A stretch of DNA of 64,000 nucleotides from Ascaphus truei (lineage: Eukaryota; Chordata; Amphibia; Anura; Ascaphidae). The position numbers and the translations under genes are program-made. This document shows positions 53,438-64,000 of the stretch, piece after piece (positions within the stretch are counted from its first letter, which is position 1; each line of letters begins with the position of its first letter). The stretch covers positions 1-64,000 of the forward strand of contig WSYH01000085.1 of NCBI GenBank assembly GCA_036426205.1, read 5' to 3'. The notes beneath the pieces are model-generated. The model made no database searches. It was not told the DNA's origin and saw only the letters and a list, made by a program, of their open reading frames with translations.

Positions 53438-54535
53438 TATTTAGTTAATTACATATACTTATTTTGTGTTTATTGTTAACATACTGTAAGTATGGGTTAT
53501 TTAGTTCAATACTGTGGCCAAAGCATTTCAAGTCTACAACAATATCAAGGTAGACCCTATCAGCAGGTCCAACACTATACATTTTGTACTGTGTCTTTTG
53601 TATTTCTTCCACTGCATAGAGAAAAGAGGAAACAAAATAAAAATATAGCAAATAGCATGGGATGAGTAACATTTATGCAGTGCCTAAGGGATTACATTTT
53701 AGGAGCACTGTATGCACTATGTGTGAACTATAATGCAGTTAGAACTGGTTAAAAAACAGAAGTGCCCTTATAAATATATTGAAAAAAGATCTAAAAAAAC
53801 TATTATGTTTATGTCTGGCTGGAAAGAATCTTAGTATAGTGCCATTTCAATAGGACCTAGGATGAACTCAGGCTCCAATTTTAAGCAGTTGGAAAAGTCA
53901 GTGGAAATGTTTTTAAGAAGCCGAAAACACGAATAGTACAAAGTTGTCTATCTCACAAGAATTGCAAACAATTATATTCACAAAAATAATACTTCTAATC
54001 TACAATATAAATTATTGCCCGTACAGTATATGTTAAAAATAAAAAAGAATGTGACTAAGGGAGTATGTATTTGAAAAACAAGATTCAAGTTTAGCAAGAA
54101 ATATTTTCTAATTTTAACACATAAATGAAAGGCTGACAAAGTCAATCTGTCATTCACAGAAAGTACTGTACATTAATGGTGCACACCACACTAGTTATTT
54201 AGTTTATTTTATAGTGAATACAGAATAGTGAAAAAACCGTGATTAAGTGAAAAGAAAATATAAAACACAATAAAATCTAACATGTCGTGCCTGGATCTAT
54301 AATAGCTGCTGCCTAGAGTTAGCTGCCATTGACAATGGCATTGTTGAACAACAGTAAAACTATGTTGGACTATTTCATTCTATTAGAATAGTCAGGGTTT
54401 GGAATCTATTCCACATGTAAAGGAAATTACAGTATTGGTTTTATCATATTGCCATACTGTATTCTTAGCAATTATGTTTACAATATTATTGTTATTTTTG
54501 GACAGAGTACTTACTGTACTGTTTATGTAACTCAC
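53438..54535. other. AT-rich spacer, nothing recognised
   Basis: Short ORFs only. Scattered acagta/tactgta words are common in this genome but define no element here. Confidence 0.45.
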
Positions 54536-55405
54536 ATTCCTCTCTAACATTCGCCCCTCACATTCAAAACATTTCTAAAACCTGTCATTTTTTCCTCCGC
54601 AATATAACAAAGATACGCCCTTTCCTCTGTTGCTCGACTGCTAAAACTCTGACTCAGGCCCTCATTCTCTCCCGTCTTGATTACTGTAACCTCTTGCTGT
54701 CTGGCCTTCCTGCCTCTCACCTGTCTCCCCTACAATCTATTCTAAACGCTGCTGCCAGAATCACTCTACTCTTTCCTAGATCTGTCTCAGCAAATCCCTC
54801 TCCTGGCTTCCGATCAAATCCCGCATCTCACACTCCATTCTTCTCCTCACTTTTAAAGCTTTACACTCTTGTGCCCCTCCTTACATCTCAGCCCTAATTT
54901 CTCGTTATGCACCGTCCAGACTCTTGCGTTCTTCTCAAGGATGTCTACTTTCTATCCCCTTTGTATCTAAACCCTCTCCCGCCTTAAACCTTTTTCACTG
55001 ACTGCCCCACACTTCTGGAATGCCCTTCCCCTCAGTACCCATCTAGAACCCTCTCTATCCACCTTTAAGACCCACCTTAAGACACACTTGCTTAAAGAAG
55101 CATATGAAAAGCACTGTGGATATTCTGAACACATGATACACAAAGCTTGGCCCCCTGCAGATGCACTTACCAGAACTCCCTCCTACTGTCTCTGTACGTT
55201 CTCCCTACCTACCAATTAGACTGTAAGCTCCTCGGAGCAGGGACTCCTCTTCCGAAATGTTACTTTTATGTCTGAAGCACTTATTTCCATGATCTGTTAT
55301 TTATATTATCTGTTATTTATTTGATTACCACATGTATTACTACTGTGAAGCGCTATGTACATTAATGGCGCTATATAAATAAAGACATACAATACAATAC
55401 AATGT
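54536..55405 (+). mobile_element. L2/CR1-type LINE 3' end, copy 2
   Basis: RT C-terminal text survives: SRLDYCNLLLSGLPASHL (54,672-54,727), then LQSILNAAARITLL. Beyond this, frames break and the sequence runs through taagacccaccttaagacac to the tail gtgaagcgctatgtacatta, ggcgctatataaataaag and acatacaatacaatacaa. SRLDYCNxLLxGLP...LQxxxNAAARL is typical of Jockey-superfamily RT ends (L2, CR1, Rex). It is 5' truncated. Confidence 0.7.
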
Positions 55406-57076
55406 AACTATAAAATGTAGTAATAAACTAAATAGGTTACAATTACATCCAATATCCTTCTAAAAACAGATTTAAATTAGAGAAACATTTATAATTTCTA
55501 TTTCCTGGTACAGCAACGGAGAGCAATTCATCTCTTTAATATGCTAATATCTTTGTGAAGACACTTGTAAAGAAGGTCACATACAACAATCCAGATATAA
55601 AATAATTGATTTTTTTCCCCTCGTTTCTAATTTGTAAGGGTAAAAGAAATTCAATTTGATTGATTATTTGACTGACCTTGCACTTTCTCTTTACATCTTA
55701 CACGAGTATAAAAGTAATGTTTTCATTACGTTCCATCATCATTTAAGGCTGCAGTCCTGCTGAGAGGAACCTAAGCTACAGTATTTGTTGGAAAAATATT
55801 AATGTATAAACATTTTTTATAGATTTTTTTTGTAAAAAAGTGCTGATTCAGATTTTATTTTTTAAACTGCTACTGCCTTCAATCCACAGTTAGTTGTCAA
55901 ACTCAAACTAACCTCTAATCAGTAGTATGAGTAGTGTGTATTCTATAATATTTGTTATTTCGTCTTTTTGATGGGAACACCTTGCAAGACAGAGAATCCT
56001 GCAACACATTGTTGTAGGATGCACTGGTAGACTCCTTTGCCTAACAATTAAATAACTGTTGCAATGTGGGTGTTATGGTTAGGTTACAGTTAATTATAAC
56101 TCTAATATACAGTATGTTTCTAGGATATTGTTAGATAATTTTGGTCATTTGTATTAGATTATATTAGATTAGTGACTAAGCCAACCATGGTAACGTGGTA
56201 TTTTTTAATTAAAATTAAGAATTTTTAATTAGATTAGTTATATATTACTTTCTGCCAAACAAATTTCTTCAGTCATTTAAATCCCTAACATGTGTTTCTA
56301 TTTATAATTAAAAATGCGAATATTGGGTGGAACATATAACTATTTTTCACATATTTGTCATCAGCTTCATGGTAAACATCAGTTGCAAATGCATGATAGA
56401 AACAGGAAGAAATCAGAGCAAAAGCATTTTGCAGTATAGTACTATATATGAAGAGTCATGTGACATGCTGCTGTTGTCTTCTGTGTTTTTGTTGTTCGTT
56501 GGTTTGAGTAGAAGCAGGTGTGGACTTTGATTTTCTCTTTTTGTGTTTATTTGTATTATATTATTTTTATATAGTTGTATAATATTATATATATTTTTAT
56601 ATGGAGGGGGCGAAAGGAGGAAGAAGAGAGAAGGCAAGGTGTAGAAAAGAAGAGGAGGGGAAGAGGCAGCCTTGTCTCTTCTGCAACCCAGTTTAAAATG
56701 AGGCCATACAGGGAGGACCAAATAACCACTACTATTGCCTTCATTACCAATGCCAGTCCTTGTGCTATGAGTGCCATGTCAGCAACTGCATTAGTGGAAA
56801 GAGTGGATGAAATGGTGCTGGGTGCTTTTCCCACTTTTTTCCCGTAGGCCCAATGCCACACAACAGTGAGTTCAGTTCTTTAATCTTATAAGCTGAACAG
56901 GGTGGGCTTCACACATTGGTGGTGGCTTTCCCCTCAACATCATTGTTTGAGCCCATGTCTAAGTGGCAGCCAGATGTAGGGCCCATGAGTGAGGCAGTGT
57001 ACATACTGTAATGCTTGAAGATCTGCAGTGTGGTGTCACAGTTGCTGCTTATATTGTGCCAGTTTATAAGGAGTAA
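55406..57076. other. AT-rich spacer, nothing recognised
   Basis: No domain-bearing ORF. Frames of 90-112 codons at 56,413-57,247 are simple-composition or unmatched and lie on both strands over the same bases. Confidence 0.45.
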
Positions 57077-57429
57077 GGCCAGGTCCCCACTGGTTACTGC
57101 AGTGCCCACTGTGGAAGATGCTGCAGGGACAAGATCCACCCCACAATGGTGCCAGGCCGCAGCGAGGGGGGCCACCGCACTGCGCCGACAGAAACTCCTC
57201 ATCTCAAGAAAATTGAGAGCAGGAGTCACGACGGAGCGCTTGGCCACGCCCTGTCGGTTCAGCCAATGAGGGCGAACCTGGTGGGTGATGTCACGGCCGT
57301 GCCTCCATCACCCCCCGCCACGCCCCTCCCTGTATTTCCCCATGCAGCTCTCTGCAGACCAAGGAATTCGGCTGCACGCGCCACCAGCCTCGCAGGCACG
57401 CGTGCAGCGGAGGCAGTGGGGCCGCAGCC
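57077..57429. mobile_element. Harbinger-like MITE with TAA target duplication
   Basis: 353 bp between TAA at 57,074-57,076 and 57,430-57,432. Ends GGCCAGGTCCCCACTGG and, inward from the right, GGCTGCGGCCCCACTGCC. A 3-bp TWA duplication with GGCC-type ends is characteristic of PIF/Harbinger elements. The interior is GC-rich, without transposase. Confidence 0.65.
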
Positions 57430-58097
57430 TAACGCACAAATAGGAGGAAGTTGAGGAGTGACAAGATTAGACCACTAGTGAGTGAAGTAGTGGTTAGACT
57501 CATGGTGCTAATAATTGGGAGGAGGATGATGGGTGATAAAAAATAGGAGATAGTACCAGCCAGTGGCAGAAAGAGGAAACCAGCAGGGTCCCAAGTACCC
57601 CTGTCATCATCATGGGTGTGTTCATACTTTACCTTACCACCCAATTGAAATGTACAGGGTTCAGCAGTTGTCCACTGCACTGTAAGTCATGCCACCATTC
57701 ATATGGGAAAAGGGCCTAACATGGACCACCACTCTGCACAGCCGCATGTGCATGCATGATAATAGGAAACCTGGTAATGCAACTGCCAGCAGTCTTCTTG
57801 TATATAGTCCAGAAGGTCACCACCACCACTGCCCCATTACAAAATAGTAGGAGAACTACAACCACTATATCTGGAAGGTGTAGGGTCAGGGATGCTATCA
57901 TTCAACATCACCACATTGTTCATCAGCACCACCAGCACCACCAGAAGTATAGTGCCACTGCACCATCAGGGGCTGGGAGTGAGAACATGTGGACATGCAG
58001 AACATATAGGAAATGAGAATTGGAGACCATTAAGCTGTATCTTTGTGCATACTTTCAGGTTCAGTGCATACACTATGGAAAAACTGAGGCAAGATAC
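57430..58097. other. No recognised feature
   Basis: Short ORFs at 57,429-58,122 have no domain. Contains a small cataccagcacc-type trinucleotide-like patch (catcagcaccaccagcacca, 57,919-57,938). Confidence 0.4.
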
Positions 58098-58429
58098 AGA
58101 TGCAGCGGCCATAATTTTATGAAATCACTTGGTTTATACCTCGGAATACCCATGTGATGGCGCGGGATAACTTCCAACCATACCGCCTTAAGACGCGAGT
58201 GCAGGCGAGTGCATAAAATGGTATTTTAGTGTTCTGGCTTATAAACACCTGAAATTGACACAGTAGCACAGTACTGTACACACTACAATTCATTCATTTC
58301 ATTGCATATAATTGCACACAACATAAAATTCAAACAAAGCAACCGTGATAAACGCGCTTGCCTTATGGAGTACAGCAGCGCACGCGAAAACGGCGCTGTG
58401 ATGCATTAAAATAATGGCCGCTGCATCTG
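58098..58429. mobile_element. TA-flanked MITE with CAGATGCAGCGGCC ends
   Basis: 332 bp between TA at 58,096-58,097 and 58,430-58,431. Ends CAGATGCAGCGGCCATAATT and, inward, CAGATGCAGCGGCCATTATT. TA duplication and GCGGCC near the tip relate it loosely to the other TA-flanked elements here. Confidence 0.75.
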
Positions 58430-58589
58430 TAATTAATCTTTTGGAGACCACATAATGAGGTATCATGCTACAGAATATAACAAATAGAGAAAAATGTGAT
58501 AGAGAGACACACAGGTTAAGCATTCATCATCATTGTTCTCATCATTTTATGACTCTCCTAACATCTTGTATCTACAGGCTCCCTGCAGG

Positions 58590-58750
58590 TGCTCTAGAGT
58601 CTATATTAACAAATTGGTTAACGGAGGAAGAAGTGCATAGGTGCCTTGAAAAAAGTAAATAAAGCACTTGGCCCCAATGTCATGCACCAAAGGGTTTTTA
58701 ATGAGATAAGTTCAGAAATAGCCAAACCATTACATTTAATCTTCATGTAA
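58590..58750 (+). pseudogene. CR1-type LINE reverse transcriptase scrap
   Basis: Translates, with one frame change, to LTEEEVHRCLEK ... VNKALGPNVMHQRVFNEISS EIAKPLHLIF. This fits the CR1 RT opening (TEEEVxxxLxKLxxxKxxGPDxxHPRVLxEL...IAKPLxxIF). About 50 codons survive, with no upstream or downstream RT motifs. Confidence 0.6.
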
Positions 58751-58759
58751 AACATACAT

Positions 58760-59260
58760 TGTGCAACCGTCTAAAAAAATTGGAAAAAGTTCAAGTGTAA
58801 AGTGATAGTATCCCACTCACGACTTTAAGGGGATTTCAAGCGTATTTAGATACAAATGGCACGAATCGTCTTGGTATGGCACCTCAGGAGTTTATCCACA
58901 GTGAATCCAAGTGTGTATACGCAAGAGAAAGAAAATAGTGCACATACAGTAGCACAATATAGTTTATGTAAATATAAAAATAAAAACAACTATGGTAAAG
59001 AACTCACATATTCCACAATATATCCAAGCCTGTAGGCCGCAATTGTCAAGAGAACAAGCCGCTCTGAATTTCCGCTGCTCACTCACGCCTCCACTCCGAT
59101 CTTTAGTCAGGATATGCAACAACGTTTCTGCATGGATCATGTCGGATTCTGTGATTGGAGAGTCGCTCTCCGGCATCTGTGCACAGAGAGGGGAGCGATG
59201 GATTTCCTCAGTATGTTCCACAGAGTTTCACAATGCGATTGTACAGTATATCTGATATAT
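58760..59260. repeat. Penelope-type tail remnant
   Basis: Words such as tttaaggggatttcaagcg, aaatagtgcacatacagtag and ccacaatatatccaagc are arranged like the AT-rich tails of the other Penelope-type repeats here. No hammerhead core was found. Confidence 0.3.
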
Positions 59261-59990
59261 ATCACTCAGTAATGAGGTTACACAGGGCTCTATATGTCCC
59301 ATAGTAGATGTGTTGATACATACAGTATATAGTCCCACTGTGTTAAGTCACAACAGACTAATTAAAAAAATGTTAACGTGAAAAAATGAAACAGCCAACA
59401 CAAAAAAGCTGACACAAAGAAAGCTAAAACAAGAAACTGACATAAAAAAATAATATTAGTAACATTCTAAACATATATAAGAGGCAGAAAAATGAAAATC
59501 TGCAATGACAAATATACTGTACAGTATATTAATAAAATATATAGATATATATAAATGCCAAAGTATAGAATATGATAGCGAATTCCTTAGTATGATTGTC
59601 TACATAAACATACACACTTGTGTAAAATCATATCAGAAAACTGATGTTCAATATTGGTGAAATAGCACATTTTTTATGAAAAATTCCAAAAATAAGTTGT
59701 TGTGTTGTATGTCTTTTAAGTTAATTAGAGTTACAATTATGGAACTATGATTACACACATAATATAGTAGATACCATGGTTAGCTGAATGGGCATAAATT
59801 CAATATAAATAATACATGTAAATGACAAAGTAAATATAAAAAATAAATATAAAAAAACTATACTGATAAAAGACTGTATGAATAAAAATACAAATCTGCC
59901 AATTACAGGGGAAAGAGGAGGAATAAAGTATGTATGTATTTGGCACACACTATATATAATAATAGATGGCAGGGAAATTCCCACGCGCTG
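59261..59990. other. A-rich spacer, nothing recognised
   Basis: Very AT-rich; short ORFs only. Confidence 0.45.
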
Positions 59991-60009
59991 ATTGACTGTA
60001 GTGATTGGT

Positions 60010-61260
60010 ACGGAGTACGGGAGGGTACCTTGCTCATTTAACATTTATTTTAGCTGCACCAGGCTGTAATCATCACTTCTCACTCTTAAGTTGTACCTTT
60101 CTTCTTTTTCTTGCTACACTTCTCCCCCAAAACTTTTTTTGCCTGAGCAGGGGCAGAGACCTCTCCTACGGCCTTAGGGGGACCTGTGCCCTTGACTTCT
60201 AGACCTATCCCCAAAAACAGAGAGAAAAGAAAAAAGGCCACCCTGGTACAGCCACCCTCTGTTGTTGCTGTCTCCCCCCAAGCACACCTACCCCCAATGT
60301 AAGCACCCTACATGGTGCAGGGGAGCGGGAGTAAACTCCTGCTGGGGAGACAGCAGCACCCTCTCCTGGGGAATCATCCCCCAGAAAGAGAACGTTTAAG
60401 ACCAACAGGAGGGTGCCTAAGGATGAGGAAGGTGAACTTTACTATGTTCACCCTCTAAAGACTCCTAAGTGGAACAAAGCATAATTTCCACACAGGGTGG
60501 TCTGGGCTGGAACCCAATCCAGATACCCAAGCGGGTGAGTTGATAGGGTCATGTGATCTGTTGGAAGTGAGAAGGGAGGTACCCCAAGTTTCAGGGGTGG
60601 GAGGCCAGAGTGCCTCTCTTGACATGGACGTTAGGGATGCAGCTGTCCTCAGGGACTCGGGGGTCAGCCAGTCAGGATTTCCCCCCGGCTGTGTCACCTT
60701 CAGATGGCACACTTAGGGCAATGCCCCAGCTCGTGTCACCGGAGGAAGGGGATGGAATTGGGCTGACCCCCATGGATGACTCTGGGAGTGGGGTTAAGGG
60801 GTGGTTTGGGGGATGAAGCGATGGAGTCAGATATGAGTTGGGGTGTTGTGGTGAGTGTTCAAAATTACATCGGGGAGGCATCTGAGGTGGGCCCTCTCTG
60901 TGGGGAGTCTATATTAGGCTTCACTTCACGGACTCCAACACCACCTGCCCCATTTGTGGCAAAAGGGAGTCAATGTACCATATTTATTTTAGCTGCGCCA
61001 GACTGCAGCCCCTCTTATCCAAATTGAGGGGCCTTCTCCTGCAATTCTAGCTGCACTTTTCCCCTCGCCTTTTTATTTTTGGGTGCCCTGTGTCAAAGGA
61101 CAACAATTCTAGGGATCTCCTCATCAACCTGCTCCTGGCATTGGCTAAGCGAGCCATTTATAAGACCACAAAGCTTCAGAGTTTGCCTCCCAGTGGGCAT
61201 CAGATGGGATACTCTGCTCGGTATCCCCCACTTTTGATTATCTTATATTAACCCTTAATT
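60010..61260 (+). pseudogene. L1/Tx1-type ORF2 C-terminal remnants, two partial copies
   Basis: 60,915-61,215 reads, with one stop, TTCPICGKRESMYHIYFSC, then LQPLLSKLRGLLLQF, LFIFGCPVSKD and LLINLLLALAKRAIYKTTK. This is the Cys/His-rich end and following helices of L1/Tx1-type ORF2. A second, weaker match (SFNIYFSCTRL) lies at about 60,025-60,065. The segment between, 60,100-60,900, is unmatched, with no RT motif. Confidence 0.55.
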
Positions 61261-61531
61261 TCTAGTGCACGTGTTGTGGTTTCATTTTATATTTGTTTGT
61301 ATGGCTTTCTTTGTTCTACTTGGTCCTAACCAAGTGGAATTGCTGTTCAACTGAGTAGGTAAAACCAGAACAAAATAGATCTCCTCATCATGTAGATTAA
61401 TAATACATTCCTATTCATAAGCAACAACCTCTTTTGCAGTGTTGGTGTCCCTGCCCCTGTATGTCCGAAGCAGGAGTAGGTGGGCGACCTGGAGGAGCCT
61501 TTTCCTCCCCTAGAGGAACTGCATACACCCC

Positions 61532-62000
61532 GTGCACCCTCTAAGTCACCGGAATAGACCTGCACGCCGCCAAGACAATTCACACCACCGAAGAGCACAG
61601 GTACAACACAAAGAAAGCTTCCTCCCAGACAATCTACCCTCGCCCACTGACAGAAGCACACCCGCTCCACCACCCGTTGCACCCAGGAGCATGCAGCTGC
61701 AAATGTCATTGGCGATGCGACCCGATCCGATCGCGATCCCAAACATCACGCTAAATGACCTACGGGAGAAATACTATACCAGAAGGGAGGACAGGCAGCC
61801 AGACTAGACAATCTCATTTTCAAACACCACGTCAGTTATGAGCTATACCTTGAGTGGCTCTAACATGTTAATTTTGATGGCAAGAGTGACAAGAATGCAA
61901 TTGTCACAAATTTACGGGGAACTATTATGGACGAAACTCAACGTCATTTCAATATGACCCGCTTATTTACACAGCATCAATGCCCTTTTGAGGCATAGAA
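61532..62000 (+). pseudogene. Decayed coding sequence of unknown family
   Basis: A frame 61,532-61,807 ends ITLNDLREKYYTRREDRQ. Shifting frame at about 61,800 gives RLDNLIFKHHVSYELYLEWL, a stop, then HVNFDGKSDKN and MDETQRHFNMTRLF. Amino-acid texture across the shift looks protein-like, so this may be a broken transposon or gene fragment. No domain is recognised. Confidence 0.35.
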
Positions 62001-62089
62001 GGATTATTGCCTGGAACCCCAATGGAAATGGGGAGGACTACACGTTTAATTAATTTCAAAATAAAAATGCGCCGGAAATGATTTTAATA

Positions 62090-62458
62090 CTGCTGCGGCC
62101 AGCTTCAATCTAACAAATGCCCGTAATTTTCCAGGGCTTTTTTCGGCTGGTGCCGAACTTGGCCGCGCAGCCGCATCTTCCCTTCCTCCCTTCATCCGGT
62201 CTGCGACCCCTGGCTGCTCCCCCTCTGCTTCCCAGCATCTGCTTCCGCTCTGCTTCCCTAGAGCTGATCCCCAGCGTCACGGGACGCCTTCAGGGTGCCG
62301 CCAGAACGGAGGCAATGGAGGCAACGGAGGCAACGGAGGCAACGGAGGCACCAGTGCCGCGCGGCCACGCGGCCGGCATCGGGGAAAAACCGGTGCCTGC
62401 ACGCGGTTTTAAATTACCCGCGGTGGCGGCCGCTTTAGACTCAGGGCGGCCGCCACTG
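62090..62458. mobile_element. TA-flanked MITE, GC-rich subfamily, divergent
   Basis: 369 bp between TA at 62,088-62,089 and 62,459-62,460. Ends CTGCTGCGGCCAGCTTCAAT and, inward, CAGTGGCGGCCGCCCTGAGT. The interior carries a ggaggcaac nonamer repeated about five times (62,310-62,352) and shares little cargo with the 22,002 and 49,500 copies. The 143-codon ORF is GC-driven. Confidence 0.7.
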
Positions 62459-63365
62459 TATAATAAAAAAATGTTGTGTTTTATAAATTTGTCATTGTTT
62501 TCATTGTTTTATGCTTCTTTTATGTTTTGCATGTCTGGAGCAGGGTGAAGCTAACGTGCAGGAAACACCCCCATTGGTGCAGGTCATAATGTAAGTATAG
62601 AACTCCATGCTACTGCTGCGGCCCCTCCTATCCTCCGACTTACCCGGAAAAATGCGGGGATGTAATCCAACTCTCACGGGCCTTCTCCGCACGGCCCGAA
62701 ATCAACTGATAGCGCTAATAGCGCTAGACAATGAAAGCGCTTAGCGCTAAACAATAGAAATGCCCGCATTTCTGCTACAGTATGTCAAACATGTGCAGAA
62801 CTGCCATGATAAGCATGCTTTTTCTCTTCAAGAACTCCCCCCCCCCCACTTCGCCCTCCCAATCAGGTTTTTATTAAGTAAGGTTCGATTATTAATATTG
62901 AATTTTGTCTCTATCTTTTACAGAACAAGACGTCTAAAAACTGCCGGTTTGAAGAAGAAAAATAAAAGATTATTAATTTGAAAGAAGAATCAACTTAGTT
63001 TTTTTATTTGATTTGATTCTCGTGTGAAACATTTAATTCTATATAAATACATTTTGGTGTGTTCACATTTTTACTTTTTACCTGTAAATTAAATAAATTT
63101 ACTGTAGTACTGCACATAAAATACTAATGTCATTTAAATATATATAAATATCTCATATCAATATATATAAATCTATAAAAAAAAATTATACTTACCCCTG
63201 CCAGGGTGAAGGCTAATAGCGCTTTCGCCCATATGTGTTGAAACAGTATAAATGTGCATTAAATTAAATGTGCATTAGGATACACAGTAGCCAATAAATA
63301 TGTAGTCATGTCTGTTTTTGGCTACTAATCTGCACTGCTTATCATGTAAATCCTGGTACTGTACA
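62459..63365. other. No supported gene; possible splice acceptor-like site near 62,920
   Basis: Mostly AT-rich. tctctatcttttacag|aac at about 62,909-62,925 is followed by a short basic frame and AATAAA (62,961), resembling a terminal exon, but nothing upstream supports a gene. At 62,606 tactgctgcggcccctc looks like a lone MITE end. Confidence 0.35.
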
Positions 63366-63367
63366 GG

Positions 63368-63890
63368 CAGTGTTAGGCCCAATCCAATGGGGTTTGCAGG
63401 GTTTTCCCCTGCAGTGAGCATCTCCCTTGAGGGGCGGGGGGCAGGATAAGGCCTGTGTTCTGCCCAATCCTGGCATCAGACCTTGGGCCCTTGCCCAAGA
63501 TACTTAAGGGGCTGCACATGTAAATGTAATCAGTTGTCTCTTCCTTGGGAGAGACGGTCCCACAGAAGATTGTGCGCAGGGCTTTGGCCACCTTCCATCC
63601 CCTCTCTTAGGGGAGTGGGAGTAAGGAATATACCTCCTACTCTATCAGGGACTGGGGAAGAGTTAGGACTGACCCTTGGGGCCCATGCCTGTGGGTTTGA
63701 GTACAAGGACCATCTGAAGTCTGGAGGCCAATTGTATGCAGTGTATGCTGACTGTATGCTGTGAGTTGAAGAATAAAGTTATCCCAGTTTATAAAATATA
63801 CTCCTGCTTCTGAGTATCCCTCGGGGGATTATCAGAGAGTTCACCTGAGTTGATTGTCTCCAGCATTCCTGGAGTTTGCAAGAGATGGAG
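63368..63890 (+). repeat. Candidate LTR
   Basis: Begins tgttaggcccaatcc, contains atacttaaggggctgcacat and an AATAAA at 63,771, then tatcagagagttcacctgag. LTR-like order (promoter-like, AATAAA, U5-like), but no partner LTR, primer site or duplication can be verified because the window ends at 64,000. Confidence 0.35.
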
Positions 63891-64000
63891 GCGCTGAACC
63901 ACCAAAACAACTAAACATCACCCCAAAAGCCTGTCCTGTCTTCCCATACCATACCATATGGAAAGCTCAGCAGACTGTGAACCAGCAGGTAAATATCATT

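Noticed and set aside
62900..62970. Splice-acceptor-like tract followed by a short ORF and AATAAA
   Set aside because: A single acceptor-like site is common by chance in T-rich DNA; no upstream exon or conserved protein supports it.

Overview
The window reads as repeat-dense, intergenic vertebrate DNA, most likely from an amphibian (anuran-like). I infer this from the mix of repeats: a Neptune/Penelope-type retroelement with a GIY-YIG domain, a Tx1-like L1 LINE, Ty3/gypsy gag remains, L2/CR1-type LINE tails, hAT, Tc1/mariner-like and Harbinger-like non-autonomous elements, and many fold-back repeats. I found no host exon, tRNA, rRNA or CRISPR array that I can support.

Layout. 1-529: G-rich minisatellite inside a hAT-like end. 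830-7920: a composite repeat with 31-bp minisatellites, a recurrent GGTTAA-type palindrome and fold-back elements; inverted relatives lie at 17,940-20,640 and 27,465-28,260. 3,334-3,730, 9,060-9,318, 22,002-22,361, 38,822-39,218, 49,500-49,848 and 62,090-62,458: TA-flanked MITEs of one superfamily. 9,495-10,803: a rearranged fold-back Penelope derivative. 11,825-13,418 and 37,087-38,670: two inverted copies of a 1.6-kb TG...CA repeat. 23,439-27,450: a long-ORF Penelope-like element with a 14-bp target duplication, 137-bp inverted arms and a well-formed hammerhead ribozyme. 28,600-31,500: several degenerate hammerhead-like folds. 32,400-33,065 and 54,536-55,405: L2/CR1-type LINE tails. 34,766-35,510: decayed gypsy gag. 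40,007-52,555: a large LTR element. 52,825-63,900: Tigger-like, Harbinger-like and other MITEs, LINE scraps and a candidate LTR.

The most interesting object is the LTR element at 40,007-52,555. It has a 5-bp target duplication (atagt), TG...CA LTRs of about 0.63 kb, a tRNA-Leu primer site and a polypurine tract. No reverse transcriptase, protease, RNase H or integrase is visible. Its internal region is one long, now broken, reading frame for a zinc-knuckle plus coiled-coil protein that includes a 14-residue tandem repeat. A 349-bp MITE and a 7.1-kb L1 are nested inside this ORF. For both, mentally removing the insert and one target duplication rejoins the frame, which fixes the insertion points to the base. 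The L1 has two uninterrupted ORFs, but its endonuclease carries substitutions at two catalytic positions.

Limits: all alignments were made by eye; family names marked as inferred need a repeat-library search. Several long ORFs begin at non-ATG codons, and I say so where it matters.
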